Shown here one piece after another: positions 24,046 through 31,676 of a stretch of 44,381 nucleotides of DNA. Both the position numbers and the translations under genes were made by a program. The DNA lies in contig JAUTCR010000036.1 in assembly GCA_030673895.1 (NCBI GenBank), positions 1 through 44,381 of the forward strand, written 5' to 3'. The notes under the pieces were generated by a model, which did no database searches, was not told where the DNA came from, and worked only from the letters and a program-made list of their open reading frames with translations. Origin of the DNA: Verrucomicrobiota bacterium JB023 (GTDB taxonomy: Bacteria; Verrucomicrobiota; Verrucomicrobiia; Verrucomicrobiales; Akkermansiaceae). The number at the start of each line of letters is the position of its first letter. The first letter of the stretch is position 1.

Positions 24046-24612
24046 GTGCGGTCACTCCTCCTCAGCCTCCTCGCCATGCTCCCGTTCCTCGGCGGCTGCT
24101 CCAGCCCGAGCTACGTGGATCAGCAGCTGGATCCCGGCTTGGTCACGGAGATCCAAGCCCTCGGCGACCACAATTGGATCGTCATCGCCGACCAATCCTT
24201 TCCTCTTCACACCCGTCGGGGTGTGCGGACCCTTCTCGTCGATAAAGAGATCCCCGAGGTGCTCAATGGAGTTCTCAATGTGATCGACTCCCAGCAGCAC
24301 GTCAGCCCCGTCTTTTACAAGTCACGAGAGCTCTCAGCTGTTAGGAACGACGACGCTCCGGGTATCGACTTCTATCGCCAGCAGCTGGACGCCGTCTTTC
24401 AGGCCCGCGGCCAGGCCGACTTCGTAAGGGAGCTCCAGCATCAGTCGCTTTCCGTTATTCTGGAGGATGAATCGAAATCCTTTGCCGTCCTAGTGATCAA
24501 GACGCGCACGGCCCTCCCCTACTCGGCAGTCTTTATCGAGCTTGAAAGCGGCTACTGGACGCCACAGAAGGAAGAACACCTTCGCCAAGCCATTGAACCT
24601 GCCACCGCATGA
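24046..24612 (+). CDS. lipoprotein with RbsD/FucU-like features
   Basis: A protein of 188 residues from a GTG start. MRSLLLSLLAMLPFLGGCSSPS is a lipoprotein signal peptide with lipobox LGGC, so it is anchored outside the inner membrane. The mature part contains LGDHNWIVIADQSFPLHTRRGVRTLLVDKEIPEVLNGVLNVIDSQQHVSPVFY, which is suggestive of RbsD/FucU sugar mutarotases (LGHGDxLVIADxxxP..GV..VxL). Those enzymes are normally cytoplasmic, so a lipoprotein version would be unusual. The similarity is by eye and may be weak. The stop overlaps the next start by 4 bp (ATGA). Confidence 0.7.
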   Translation: MRSLLLSLLAMLPFLGGCSSPSYVDQQLDPGLVTEIQALGDHNWIVIADQSFPLHTRRGVRTLLVDKEIPEVLNGVLNVIDSQQHVSPVFYKSRELSAVRNDDAPGIDFYRQQLDAVFQARGQADFVRELQHQSLSVILEDESKSFAVLVIKTRTALPYSAVFIELESGYWTPQKEEHLRQAIEPATA

Positions 24613-24929
24613 AGATCGACGAAGCCGCTGTTACGAAAGAACGAGAGGAAGCTTGGGTGGGCGATGCCGTCCTCGCCCTCTATGCCCGCGAATGGCTCCT
24701 GCAATCAGAAGGGCATTTGAGCGGTGAAGCCTTCGTCCGCTTCACATCCAATGATTTTCTCCGCCACTTTGGCAATCCCACGTCCGTCGAAGCCGGCATC
24801 GGACGACTCTATCGGGAAAAAGGGCTGGAAGCGGCCTTTGCTTGGATGGAAGCCACTCTTCTCCCCAAGTTCGTCGAACGCGAAAAGGTCCTTGCCGCCC
24901 GCGACCAACGCGGACGGAAAAAGCGCTGA
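24609..24929 (+). CDS. minimal RNase III-domain-like protein
   Basis: A protein of 106 residues. EREEAWVGDAVLALYAREWLLQ matches the RNase III signature region (E-x-x-E/A-x-x-G-D-A-V-L), and VEAGIGRLYREKGLEAAFAWMEATLLPKF matches the second conserved region. Mini-RNase III (MrnC) proteins are about 130-145 residues and lack the dsRNA-binding domain; this is shorter still and ends with a basic RGRKKR tail. It overlaps the lipoprotein gene by 4 bp. Activity on RNA is plausible because the GD pair and the second Glu region are present, but it has not been shown for proteins this short. Confidence 0.65.
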   Translation: MKIDEAAVTKEREEAWVGDAVLALYAREWLLQSEGHLSGEAFVRFTSNDFLRHFGNPTSVEAGIGRLYREKGLEAAFAWMEATLLPKFVEREKVLAARDQRGRKKR

Positions 24930-24953
24930 GCGATCGCCCTTCCGAAAAGTAGG

Positions 24954-26288
24954 CTACGGCAGATAGTTGCCGTGATAGAGCGGCCAATATGAGGCGGTGA
25001 TTGCCGCATTATAGGCCATGTGGAAGACGATCCCTGTCCAGAGAGAGCCGGTCGCCCGATAGAGCACGCACGCCGCAATCCCAAAGAACCCGACCGACAA
25101 ACTCCCCGGGACGTCATAGAAGTGGATGAGCACGAAGAAGCAGGTCGAGTAGATAGCCCCCCGCAGGAAACCGAATCGGCCATATCCGGCACGAAACAGG
25201 AACCCGCGAAACATGATCTCCTCTACCACCGGAGCCATGATCACCCCACTGATGAGCGCGTAGATCAACCCTCCCCAGCCATCTTCCCAAGGGTCCACGT
25301 AACCCTCCGCCTCCGGGAGGCCCAAGGTCGACCAGCCGGCGTAGAGGAGCAGATTGACGAAGTATAGTAGCGAAAGCATGCCGAGAACAGGCCTCCACTC
25401 CGGCCTTCGAGCCAGACCCAGCAGTCGAGCACCGTGACGCCAGCGGACGAAGAGAAAACACATCATCCCTAGTGCTCCTCCGACCCGCCAGAGGGTGTCC
25501 GTGGTAATCAAAGTCAGATACGGAGCGGCATCCCAGGGCAGCGGCAATAAATAGAGGCCGAAGAGACCGAAATCATTCACAAGATCGACAAGCAAAAAGA
25601 CACCGAAAACGTAGGAGAACGCCCATGGCGAGCCTCGCCGTTTACCACTGTGGGTGAGCTTGTCCGTCCGGAAGCTGGCAAGGGCCCGTGGCAAGAAAGG
25701 AAGCCCGGCAAGAGCAAGAAGCCACCAAACGGCCTCGCCCGCGATTAAGGACGAGCCTGCGCGAAAAAGCAGCTCTTCCCTGCCCTGCTGGAGAGAAGGC
25801 TCTCTCTCCAGGATGCCCGCCCGCTTGAGCGCTAGGTACTCCCATTGCCAGAAGGAGAAATCCCCTCGCTCCAGCCAGGATGCCAGCGGCAAGTCGGCGC
25901 TGCTGCCGGAACGCAGGGCTTGGAGCACCTCCAAGTGACTCTCTCCATATCCCGTCAAGAGTCCCCTCCGCCGCAAGCTCTCGAACCGTTCGCTCATCTT
26001 CTCCACCACCTCTTCCTCCGTGCTTGACCACAAGAGAGCTCGCAAAGGCTTAGGCAACTCGCCGAAACACGCTGCCAACGCAAATTCAACATCAGCCTCA
26101 CGGATCAGTGAGTCCGTCGCTGTCTCCGCGTCCTCATCCTGCTGGTAACCCACTACGATACCAAGAACCCAGAAAATAACGAGAATGCGGAAAAGACATC
26201 CCGAAATCCTCCGGCGACCCAGCCGTCGATAAGCTTCCAGGATCTCCCCCGGACGCGAGGAGGCTTGGTCGGAGGGTGGAGACAGCAT
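24954..26288 (-). CDS. CPBP-family intramembrane glutamic protease
   Basis: A polytopic membrane protein of 444 residues. The C-terminal Abi/CPBP domain is clear: APVVEEIMFRGFLF (the EExxxR motif), a second motif in FVLIHFYD, and the third in GIVFHMAYNAAIT (HxxxN). The N-terminal 220 residues contain one membrane helix near 40-60 (LFRILVIFWVLGIVVGY) and a soluble helical stretch. That part is much longer than in minimal CPBP proteins and unassigned. The ATG at 26288 is used instead of a TTG two codons upstream. Relatives process prenylated proteins in eukaryotes or bacteriocins and signals in bacteria; the substrate here is unknown. It is convergent with the RNase III-like gene. Confidence 0.85.
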   Translation of the reverse strand: MLSPPSDQASSRPGEILEAYRRLGRRRISGCLFRILVIFWVLGIVVGYQQDEDAETATDSLIREADVEFALAACFGELPKPLRALLWSSTEEEVVEKMSERFESLRRRGLLTGYGESHLEVLQALRSGSSADLPLASWLERGDFSFWQWEYLALKRAGILEREPSLQQGREELLFRAGSSLIAGEAVWWLLALAGLPFLPRALASFRTDKLTHSGKRRGSPWAFSYVFGVFLLVDLVNDFGLFGLYLLPLPWDAAPYLTLITTDTLWRVGGALGMMCFLFVRWRHGARLLGLARRPEWRPVLGMLSLLYFVNLLLYAGWSTLGLPEAEGYVDPWEDGWGGLIYALISGVIMAPVVEEIMFRGFLFRAGYGRFGFLRGAIYSTCFFVLIHFYDVPGSLSVGFFGIAACVLYRATGSLWTGIVFHMAYNAAITASYWPLYHGNYLP

Positions 26289-26492
26289 AGGCAACGGACG
26301 ATTAGCCTCTTGCAGAGGACCATCCCTCGCACCAGAAAAAAAGAACGCCCAAGACTTCAGAAAATGGGGAGGAAGGAGTGACTTGTCTTACGGAATCGAG
26401 CGAGAAGGCGCTGTCAAAAGGCTAGCAACAGGAAGTCTCCCCGGACCGCAAAATCCTTCGCATTTTCCCAAGGATGTCGTATCGAAGGTCCC

Positions 26493-27359
26493 ATGAGTGA
26501 TATGTGCTGCCTCTTGACCGACAACGGCTCTTTTCGAGCTGAAGCAACCCTCAGCCTCCGGAGTCTGGCGGAAAGACTTGGGGAGAAAGTGGGCCAAACC
26601 ATTTACCCGGTTTCCCTTCTCCACTCAACGAAGGTTTCCCCGGCCAAGCTCAACGATATCCCTGCCGAAATCTTCGAACCCTTCATCTTGAAAAAACGGG
26701 AAGAAGGAATCAACCGGTTCCTCGTCACCCCGATGTTCTTCGGACCGAGCGCCGCCATCAAGGAGTACATGCCCCAGCGGGTCGAGGCTCTGCGCGCCGA
26801 AGGCTGGGATGAGCTGGAGGTGCGGATCGCCCCCTGTGTGGTGGAGCCTCTCGACCCGTCCGATACCCGCATGGCCCAGATCTTGGTCGATCAGATCCAG
26901 GCGACCCGTGCCGGAACGAATCTCAAGAATCCGGCGGTGGCTGTCGTCGACCACGGCGCTCCCCGCATCAAGGTCACCGAGGTGCGCAACCACCTCGCGG
27001 ACCAAGTGCGCTCTCTACTGCCAAAGGAGGACTATCCCCTTGTCACCGCCTGCTCAATGGAGCGCCGGGAGGGTGATGAATATGCCTACAATGAGCCTCT
27101 TCTCGAGAACATCATTGGCAGTGAGGGATACCGCGATGAAGTGATCGTCTCAATGCTCTTCGCCTCCCCCGGCCGTCACGCCGGACCCGGTGGCGATGTC
27201 GCACAGATTTGTAAAGAAGCAGCCGGCCAACACCCCGGCCTCGCCTGGGAAATGACGGACCTCGTCGCCACCCACGACGGCATCATTGACATTCTCGCCG
27301 AGCGCTTTCACCAAGGCGAGAAGTCCGAGCCGGTCCGCTGGATCGAGCCCGTTGCCTAA
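26493..27359 (+). CDS. CbiX-domain (sirohydrochlorin chelatase-like) protein
   Basis: A protein of 288 residues with two CbiX/SirB-like halves. The first half has LLTDNGSFRAEATLSLRSLAERL and VTPMFFGPSAAIKEYMPQRVEAL. The second has VAVVDHGAPRIKVTEVRNHLADQV and VIVSMLFASPGRHAGPGGDVAQI, which holds the His near the active site. Sirohydrochlorin chelatases insert Co, Fe or Ni in tetrapyrrole synthesis. The first half has lost the usual HGS motif (TDNGS), so only the second half looks catalytic. No other tetrapyrrole genes are near, so the exact metal and pathway cannot be told. Confidence 0.8.
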   Translation: MSDMCCLLTDNGSFRAEATLSLRSLAERLGEKVGQTIYPVSLLHSTKVSPAKLNDIPAEIFEPFILKKREEGINRFLVTPMFFGPSAAIKEYMPQRVEALRAEGWDELEVRIAPCVVEPLDPSDTRMAQILVDQIQATRAGTNLKNPAVAVVDHGAPRIKVTEVRNHLADQVRSLLPKEDYPLVTACSMERREGDEYAYNEPLLENIIGSEGYRDEVIVSMLFASPGRHAGPGGDVAQICKEAAGQHPGLAWEMTDLVATHDGIIDILAERFHQGEKSEPVRWIEPVA

Positions 27360-27392
27360 GCACTCCCTTTCCACCCTTCCCGCTGGGATTGA

Positions 27393-28052
27393 TCAGGGCG
27401 ACGTCTTTCGGCCGATGAAGCCGAGCATTCGCCCTGTCTTTCCTTTCTCCATCCGGTAGCTGTAATAAGTCTCCAGATCCGAGCCCGTGCAGAGGCCGCA
27501 ATCCTCGAAACTTCCAATCCCAGCTTCTCGCGCTTGCTTTCGTATTGCTGCCGCAAAATCCATCTCGTAATGAGGCGGCCGAATACAAGGACCAAGCACC
27601 CCCACTAGGTCGGCGGGACAGGTCCCGAAGGCTCTCTCCATCTTCTTCACGGCTTCGCCGAGGATATTTCCTTCTGTTCCCTTTTTGCCGGAATGCAGGA
27701 GGCCGAGGGCTCCGGTCTTGCTATCGACCAGCCAAATGAGACCGCAATCCGCGACGTAAATCCCCAGAACCACATTGGGCTCGGCTGTCAACAGGCCGTC
27801 GACTTCGGGCAAAAGTCGCGCTGCCCCTCCATCTGGCACAATCGCCAGTTGATTCCCGTGCACCTGCTCGGCTCGATAAAGCTGATCCCAAGAGAAGCCC
27901 GCCTCATTGAGTGCGCTCTCGTGCTCATCGCGTAAGGCATCTAGCGCGGCGTCTTTATCCAAACTCCCGGCGACCGAAGCAATCCGGGGAACAAAGCCTG
28001 CGACGATGCCCTCCTGCTTGATGTTCTCTAGAAATGACGAAAGTTCCACCAC
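27393..28052 (-). CDS. YfiH/LACC1-family (laccase-domain) purine nucleoside-processing enzyme
   Basis: A protein of 219 residues. The three zinc-site motifs can be seen: QVHG, ADCGLIWLVD, and LHSGKKGT (usually HAGWRG), together with GVLGPCIRPPHYEMD and TYYSYRMEKGKTGRMLGFI. These proteins were first named polyphenol oxidases; later work shows purine nucleoside phosphorylase, adenosine deaminase and related activities. The HSGKKGT variant departs from the canonical W-R-G. The protein starts with GTG at 28052; a second GTG directly after is also possible. It is convergent with the CbiX-like gene. Confidence 0.85.
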   Translation of the reverse strand: MVELSSFLENIKQEGIVAGFVPRIASVAGSLDKDAALDALRDEHESALNEAGFSWDQLYRAEQVHGNQLAIVPDGGAARLLPEVDGLLTAEPNVVLGIYVADCGLIWLVDSKTGALGLLHSGKKGTEGNILGEAVKKMERAFGTCPADLVGVLGPCIRPPHYEMDFAAAIRKQAREAGIGSFEDCGLCTGSDLETYYSYRMEKGKTGRMLGFIGRKTSP

Positions 28053-28172
28053 GGCGAACGTAGTGGAACTTTCTGGAACTTGCGAGAGCAGTAACGGGGA
28101 ATTAGCCCGCTCCCACCCATGTTGTCTTCAATGTGGGCGTTGCAATAAATGGAAGTGTCTTGGGAGCGACGA

Positions 28173-28625
28173 TTAAGCCTGACGGCCCATCGCGTCGCGG
28201 GCGAAGTCCAATGTCTCGGATTCGTCCTGGTCCGCCTCAGCCATGATGGAAGCGAGGTCGGTGGCAATCTCCTTGCGCATGTGTGCGACAAGTTCGGTGC
28301 CTTTCTGGGTGATCCGAACCATGATCTTACGGCGATCTTCTGCCGCGTGAACACGCTCGACGTAGCCCAATTTCTCTAAACGGTCCACGAGTCCGGTCGC
28401 TGCCGCAGTCGAGTGTCCCATCTTCTTGGCGATATCTGACATAGTGAGATACTCCTCACTGGACAGATACGTCAGAAGAAAGAACTGCGGGAACGAAATG
28501 TGTCCCCGGTTGAGCTCGTTTGACAGGTTAAGGATACATGAACGTTGTGTAAACAACACGAAATCGGCGAGACGGTCTGCTTCCGCCTGCACCGAAGCCT
28601 TGCGGCTGGTGGCTGTGGTTTTCAT
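28173..28625 (-). CDS. MarR family transcriptional regulator
   Basis: A protein of 150 residues. The winged helix-turn-helix is LTMSDIAKKMGHSTAAATGLVDRLEKLGYVERVHAAEDRRKIMVRITQKG, including the wing motif DRR-K. Flanking helices form the usual MarR dimer interface. The ATG at 28625 is chosen because the upstream frame to 28703 encodes unrelated Cys-rich sequence. MarR proteins typically respond to phenolic or oxidative ligands. The target cannot be told: the YfiH-type gene lies 120 bp downstream on the same strand, and no divergent partner is close. Confidence 0.9.
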   Translation of the reverse strand: MKTTATSRKASVQAEADRLADFVLFTQRSCILNLSNELNRGHISFPQFFLLTYLSSEEYLTMSDIAKKMGHSTAAATGLVDRLEKLGYVERVHAAEDRRKIMVRITQKGTELVAHMRKEIATDLASIMAEADQDESETLDFARDAMGRQA

Positions 28626-28795
28626 TACTGGTCGACTGGATATGTTTTTGGAACAACATGGGTGCTCAGCGAGTGAGCACGACGAATCTGGCCGGAAATT
28701 CAAAGGAAGTGAAGCAAAAACTTAAATTTTTATAAAATGTAGCCTCTTGCCAAATTCGCCGAAACCTAAGCAAGCCAGATTGCGCAAGGGATTCT

Positions 28796-29206
28796 TCACT
28801 CTTCACCCTCAACATTTTCCGGCAGGGCCTCTTGGCGAGTTTCTGAATTTTCCGTCTCGATCGGACTCATGATCACCACATCACCCACTCGGGGAATCCC
28901 CGCATCAGCCGCATAATCGGCAGCATGGAACTTCCCTTGGCTCTCACCGGTCGGGAAAATTGCCACCGCACGGCGCCCGTCCGCGCTCCTCGCGCTATAT
29001 ACCCCGCCAGTCGGCATGTCCCCCGGTCCATACTGCCTGATAAGGATGAACCCCTTATCCGCATGAATACTGGAGACCACCCCGACCACCTTGGGGCGCT
29101 TTTTGACTTCTGCAGCCTCTTCTCCACTCACTTCGCCCCTGCCTCCACAAGAGACCAAGGCAATCGAGGCAAAGACCAATGCGAAACAAATCACCCGTAA
29201 CGACAT
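28796..29206 (-). CDS. uncharacterised lipoprotein
   Basis: A protein of 136 residues. MSLRVICFALVFASIALVSCGGRG is a lipoprotein signal peptide with lipobox LVSC. The mature part contains a small beta-rich module (VVGVVSSIHADKGFILIRQYG, AVAIFPTGE, PRVGDVVIMSP) that may be an OB-like or SH3-like barrel. It ends in an acidic tail. Not recognised as a known family. Confidence 0.75.
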   Translation of the reverse strand: MSLRVICFALVFASIALVSCGGRGEVSGEEAAEVKKRPKVVGVVSSIHADKGFILIRQYGPGDMPTGGVYSARSADGRRAVAIFPTGESQGKFHAADYAADAGIPRVGDVVIMSPIETENSETRQEALPENVEGEE

Positions 29207-29409
29207 ACTGACAATCTGGATGCAATGCCCTCATCGCTCAACCTCGAAGCCAGCCCACCTCATTCGGCTCCGCCAATCCACTGTGCTACGGGACGCACCG
29301 AACAATACGACAGCCCCCATAGGCAGGAAGGCAAAATCGCCATCGCTTCTCCCGCTTGACCCCAGCCAAGTAAATCCCCTGTAATCGACCGCATCCTAGC
29401 CCGACTTCT

Positions 29410-29847
29410 GTGAAAACGCCTCTCTTCTTCCTCACCATCCTCGCCTCTTTCACCTCGCTTGATGCCCAGCATCACCAGCCCGAGGAACCGAACACCCCCA
29501 CCGAGAATCCTCTCCAACCGCGCCAACCTATCGCCCGGCCACTTTCTGAAATCATTCAAACTCCCTCCTCGGTGATGGCCGAAGACGCCCGCCAGCTTCT
29601 GGAGAAATCGCAACCGGCGACCACGATCGAGGCCACCGCCACAAAGCTCGACAGCCAATCAACCGATAACATCCGCTATCAGGCCGTACCGGCCGATCCC
29701 GCCCAATCAGAAAAAATCGCAGCTGCGGGGCAAGAACACCTTTTGATCTCTTTCATCAAAAAGCGCCCCCTCCTCACAGCGTTTCTCGCGATTCTCCTCC
29801 TCAGAGCACTCTATGGGTTGGCCAAACTAACCATGGGCAAAGCCTAA
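29410..29847 (+). CDS. uncharacterised exported protein with C-terminal membrane anchor
   Basis: A protein of 145 residues from a GTG start. MKTPLFFLTILASFTSLDAQ is a signal peptide. A Pro/Gln-rich, low-complexity linker follows, then one hydrophobic helix near the C-terminus (LLTAFLAILLLRALYGLAKLTMG). No domain recognised. It would be an inner-membrane protein with most of its chain in the periplasm. Confidence 0.65.
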   Translation: MKTPLFFLTILASFTSLDAQHHQPEEPNTPTENPLQPRQPIARPLSEIIQTPSSVMAEDARQLLEKSQPATTIEATATKLDSQSTDNIRYQAVPADPAQSEKIAAAGQEHLLISFIKKRPLLTAFLAILLLRALYGLAKLTMGKA

Positions 29848-29850
29848 AAA

Positions 29851-29912
29851 GGGAGCGCGGGCGTCCCGCCCGCATCAACAACGAGTGGCGGCCGAGACGC
29901 CCACCCTCCCCT
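29851..29912. repeat. REP-like inverted repeat
   Basis: GGGAGCGCGGGCGTCCCGCCCGC at 29851-29873 contains a perfect hairpin (GCGGGC at 29857-29862 with GCCCGC at 29868-29873). The reverse complement of 29890-29912 is closely related to the same segment, so the two arms form a larger imperfect inverted repeat. It lies right after a gene end. Extragenic palindromes of this kind are usually dispersed in the genome. Confidence 0.5.
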
Positions 29913-29922
29913 CGGAAAACAT

Positions 29923-30016
29923 TGGCGGAGAGGGAGGGAATCGAACCCACCAAGCCCCGTTAGAGGCTTCAACGGTTTTGAAGACCGCGGCGACCACCAG
30001 GCACGCATGACTCTCC
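29923..30016 (-). tRNA. selC: tRNA-Sec (anticodon TCA)
   Basis: On the minus strand, a 94-nt tRNA with anticodon loop CTTCAAA and anticodon TCA (plus-strand bases 29979-29981) reads UGA. The E. coli selC loop is the same. A long variable arm (AAGCCT/GGGCTT), a long D stem (GCG-T-GCC with GGTCGC, one bulge) closed by a 4-nt loop, T-loop TTCGATT and encoded G-CCA end complete the class II form. GGAGAG pairs with CTCTCC. Bases 7-8 of the acceptor and one T-stem pair are mismatched when the CCA is used to set the end. Including the two bases before gives GCGGAGAG/CTCTCCGC, an uninterrupted 8-bp stem. The 3' branch is about 12 nt rather than 13. The gene supports real UGA decoding at the selenoprotein gene. 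Confidence 0.85.
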
Positions 30017-30212
30017 GCAGGGATTTACGCCCCGATGAGCGGCTTCCGCAAGTTCAAGGGCAGGTTTTCCCGTTTGGTTGACGGGATTTGATGCTCATAG
30101 GCTCCTTGAGACCCGAGGGCCTCGCCTTGGTCGAGCTGACTCGAGAATGAAGGTTCGATGCCGGCAACAAGCAATCCGCAGGCAAGATTTTCCCTCTCTT
30201 CTCAAATGAAAA

Positions 30213-30232
30213 AGCCGACCATGAGGTCGGCT
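30213..30232 (-). terminator. intrinsic terminator of the Lys-rich protein gene
   Basis: AGCCGACC (30213-30220) pairs with GGTCGGCT (30225-30232) around a 4-nt loop. Read on the minus strand, the hairpin is followed by TTTTTC. It sits 31 bp after the stop of the gene ending at 30264. Confidence 0.85.
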
Positions 30233-30263
30233 CTTCAGGTTTCGATTGAGAAATCAGGTTCTC

Positions 30264-30530
30264 TTACTCGCCGCTTTTTTCTTCGGCAGGCTTCTCTTCA
30301 GCAGGCGCGTCGGTCGCTTCCGCTGCAGGCTCGGCAGGCTTCGCTACCTTTTTGGCTGCTTTCTTAGCCGCTTTCTTGGCAGCCTTTTTCGCAACAGGCT
30401 GAGACTCGGACTCACCGGATTTCGCTGCCTTCTTGCCCAGAACGGCGTTGGTTCTCGCCAATTCCTTCTTGCGCTTGAGATATTGCTTGCGACGACGGCG
30501 CTTGGTAACTTTTCGTAATTGCTGACCCAT
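30264..30530 (-). CDS. Lys/Ala-rich basic protein (histone H1-like tail)
   Basis: A protein of 88 residues. A very basic start (MGQQLRKVTKRRRRKQYLKRKKELAR) is followed by Ala-Lys repeats (AKKAAKKAAKKAAKKVAKPA) and an acidic tail (EEKPAEEKSGE). The middle resembles the C-terminal tail of histone H1 and of bacterial histone-like proteins, so nucleic-acid binding is likely. The basic N-terminus could instead suit ribosome or RNA binding. It is 56 bp downstream of the sirtuin gene on the same strand and is followed by a strong terminator. Low-complexity repeats make homology searches unreliable. Confidence 0.75.
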   Translation of the reverse strand: MGQQLRKVTKRRRRKQYLKRKKELARTNAVLGKKAAKSGESESQPVAKKAAKKAAKKAAKKVAKPAEPAAEATDAPAEEKPAEEKSGE

Positions 30531-30586
30531 AGCTTTTGTGGAGGGCGGTTCCTACCCGTGCGAGCCCCTGCTATCAAGCGAAAAAC

Positions 30587-31300
30587 TCACTTGCCTTTCC
30601 GAGAGCCCAGTAGGGTGTCAACCCAAAGCGGCACCTTTTCGCTGGCAGGGCCGAGCAAATGCTCGTCGAATACCTCACTGGTGCCCGTGCTGGCCAAGTT
30701 GATTTCGATGGTCTTCGCCCCGGCATACTTGGCGGCATTGACGAAGCCGGCGGCGGGATAGACCTGACCCGAGGTCCCTATCGCAGCGAAGAGGTCCGCC
30801 CGCTGCAGGGTGGCCTCAATCTCGCCCATCCCCAGAGGCATCTCGCCGAACCAGACGACGTGAGGCCGCATGCCACCCGCTGTTTCACAGGTCGTGCAGA
30901 CGGACTCGGCACTGAGGTCTTGCTCCCAGCTCTGCACCGCTTGGCAGAGGGTGCAGCGGGCTTTGAGCAGCTCGCCATGCATGTGGAGCACTTGGGGCGA
31001 GCCGCCCTGCTCATGGAGATGGTCGATATGCTGCGTGACAAGGAGGACGTCACCGGGCCACTCCCGCTGTAGACGGGCAATGGCGGTGTGGGCCGCATTG
31101 GGCAGGATCCCATCCAAGAGAGCGCGTCGCCGCTCATTGTAGAATCGCTGGACGAGGACGGGGTCAGCTTCGAATCCCTCCGGCGTGGCCACATCTTCCA
31201 CCCGGTGCCCCTCCCAGAGCCCGTCGGGGCCACGAAAGGTGCGGATACCGGACTCCGCCGAGATTCCGGCACCGGTCAGGATCACAATCGTCTCACTCAT
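30587..31300 (-). CDS. cobB: NAD-dependent protein deacylase (sirtuin)
   Basis: A protein of 237 residues of the Sir2 family. GAGISAESGIRTFRGPDGLW is the NAD-binding signature. TQHIDHLHEQGG replaces the usual TQN-I-D, and HMHGELLKARC carries the catalytic His. Two Cys pairs (CTLC, CTTC) form the zinc ribbon. The motif PHVVWFGE is also present. The enzyme removes acyl groups from lysines, making nicotinamide and O-acyl-ADP-ribose. Asn-to-His in TQHID is unusual because that Asn lies in the NAD pocket. The start overlaps the small membrane protein gene by 4 bp, and the Lys-rich protein gene follows closely. Confidence 0.9.
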   Translation of the reverse strand: MSETIVILTGAGISAESGIRTFRGPDGLWEGHRVEDVATPEGFEADPVLVQRFYNERRRALLDGILPNAAHTAIARLQREWPGDVLLVTQHIDHLHEQGGSPQVLHMHGELLKARCTLCQAVQSWEQDLSAESVCTTCETAGGMRPHVVWFGEMPLGMGEIEATLQRADLFAAIGTSGQVYPAAGFVNAAKYAGAKTIEINLASTGTSEVFDEHLLGPASEKVPLWVDTLLGSRKGK

Positions 31301-31518
31301 GACCGATTATGGCGTGCTCTCAGAATCAACCGCACGACAAAAGCGAGGGCACAAGTAACGGATACTCCCAGAAGCACAGGGCTCCAAGACAAAGGAGCTT
31401 CCAGCTCGCCTTCCGCCTCGACCAAGGCGAAGCGCGCGCGATTGGCACGCTCCAGAGCGGCCAAGGCGAAGAAGGCCAGCGAGGCCCCGAGAAGGTTCCA
31501 ATCCCATCGCCATTTCAC
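31297..31518 (-). CDS. small membrane protein
   Basis: A protein of 73 residues with two predicted helices (LLGASLAFFALAALERA and WSPVLLGVSVTCALAFVVRLIL). Not recognised. Its stop overlaps the sirtuin start by 4 bp (ATGA), which supports it being a real gene. Confidence 0.55.
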   Translation of the reverse strand: MKWRWDWNLLGASLAFFALAALERANRARFALVEAEGELEAPLSWSPVLLGVSVTCALAFVVRLILRARHNRS

Positions 31519-31676
31519 CCCGTGAGAGTGGCATGCCCGGCCGAGGTGGGCAAGGCCCCTCCCCTTCCGAAAGTCTCACCAAGGGGCATTCCCGTCCCTT
31601 CCTCCGTTTCGAATCGGGACCAAGTCCTTAGGCCCAAGTCTTTTGACAAAAGGGCGCGGGGAAGCAAGGATTGAGC

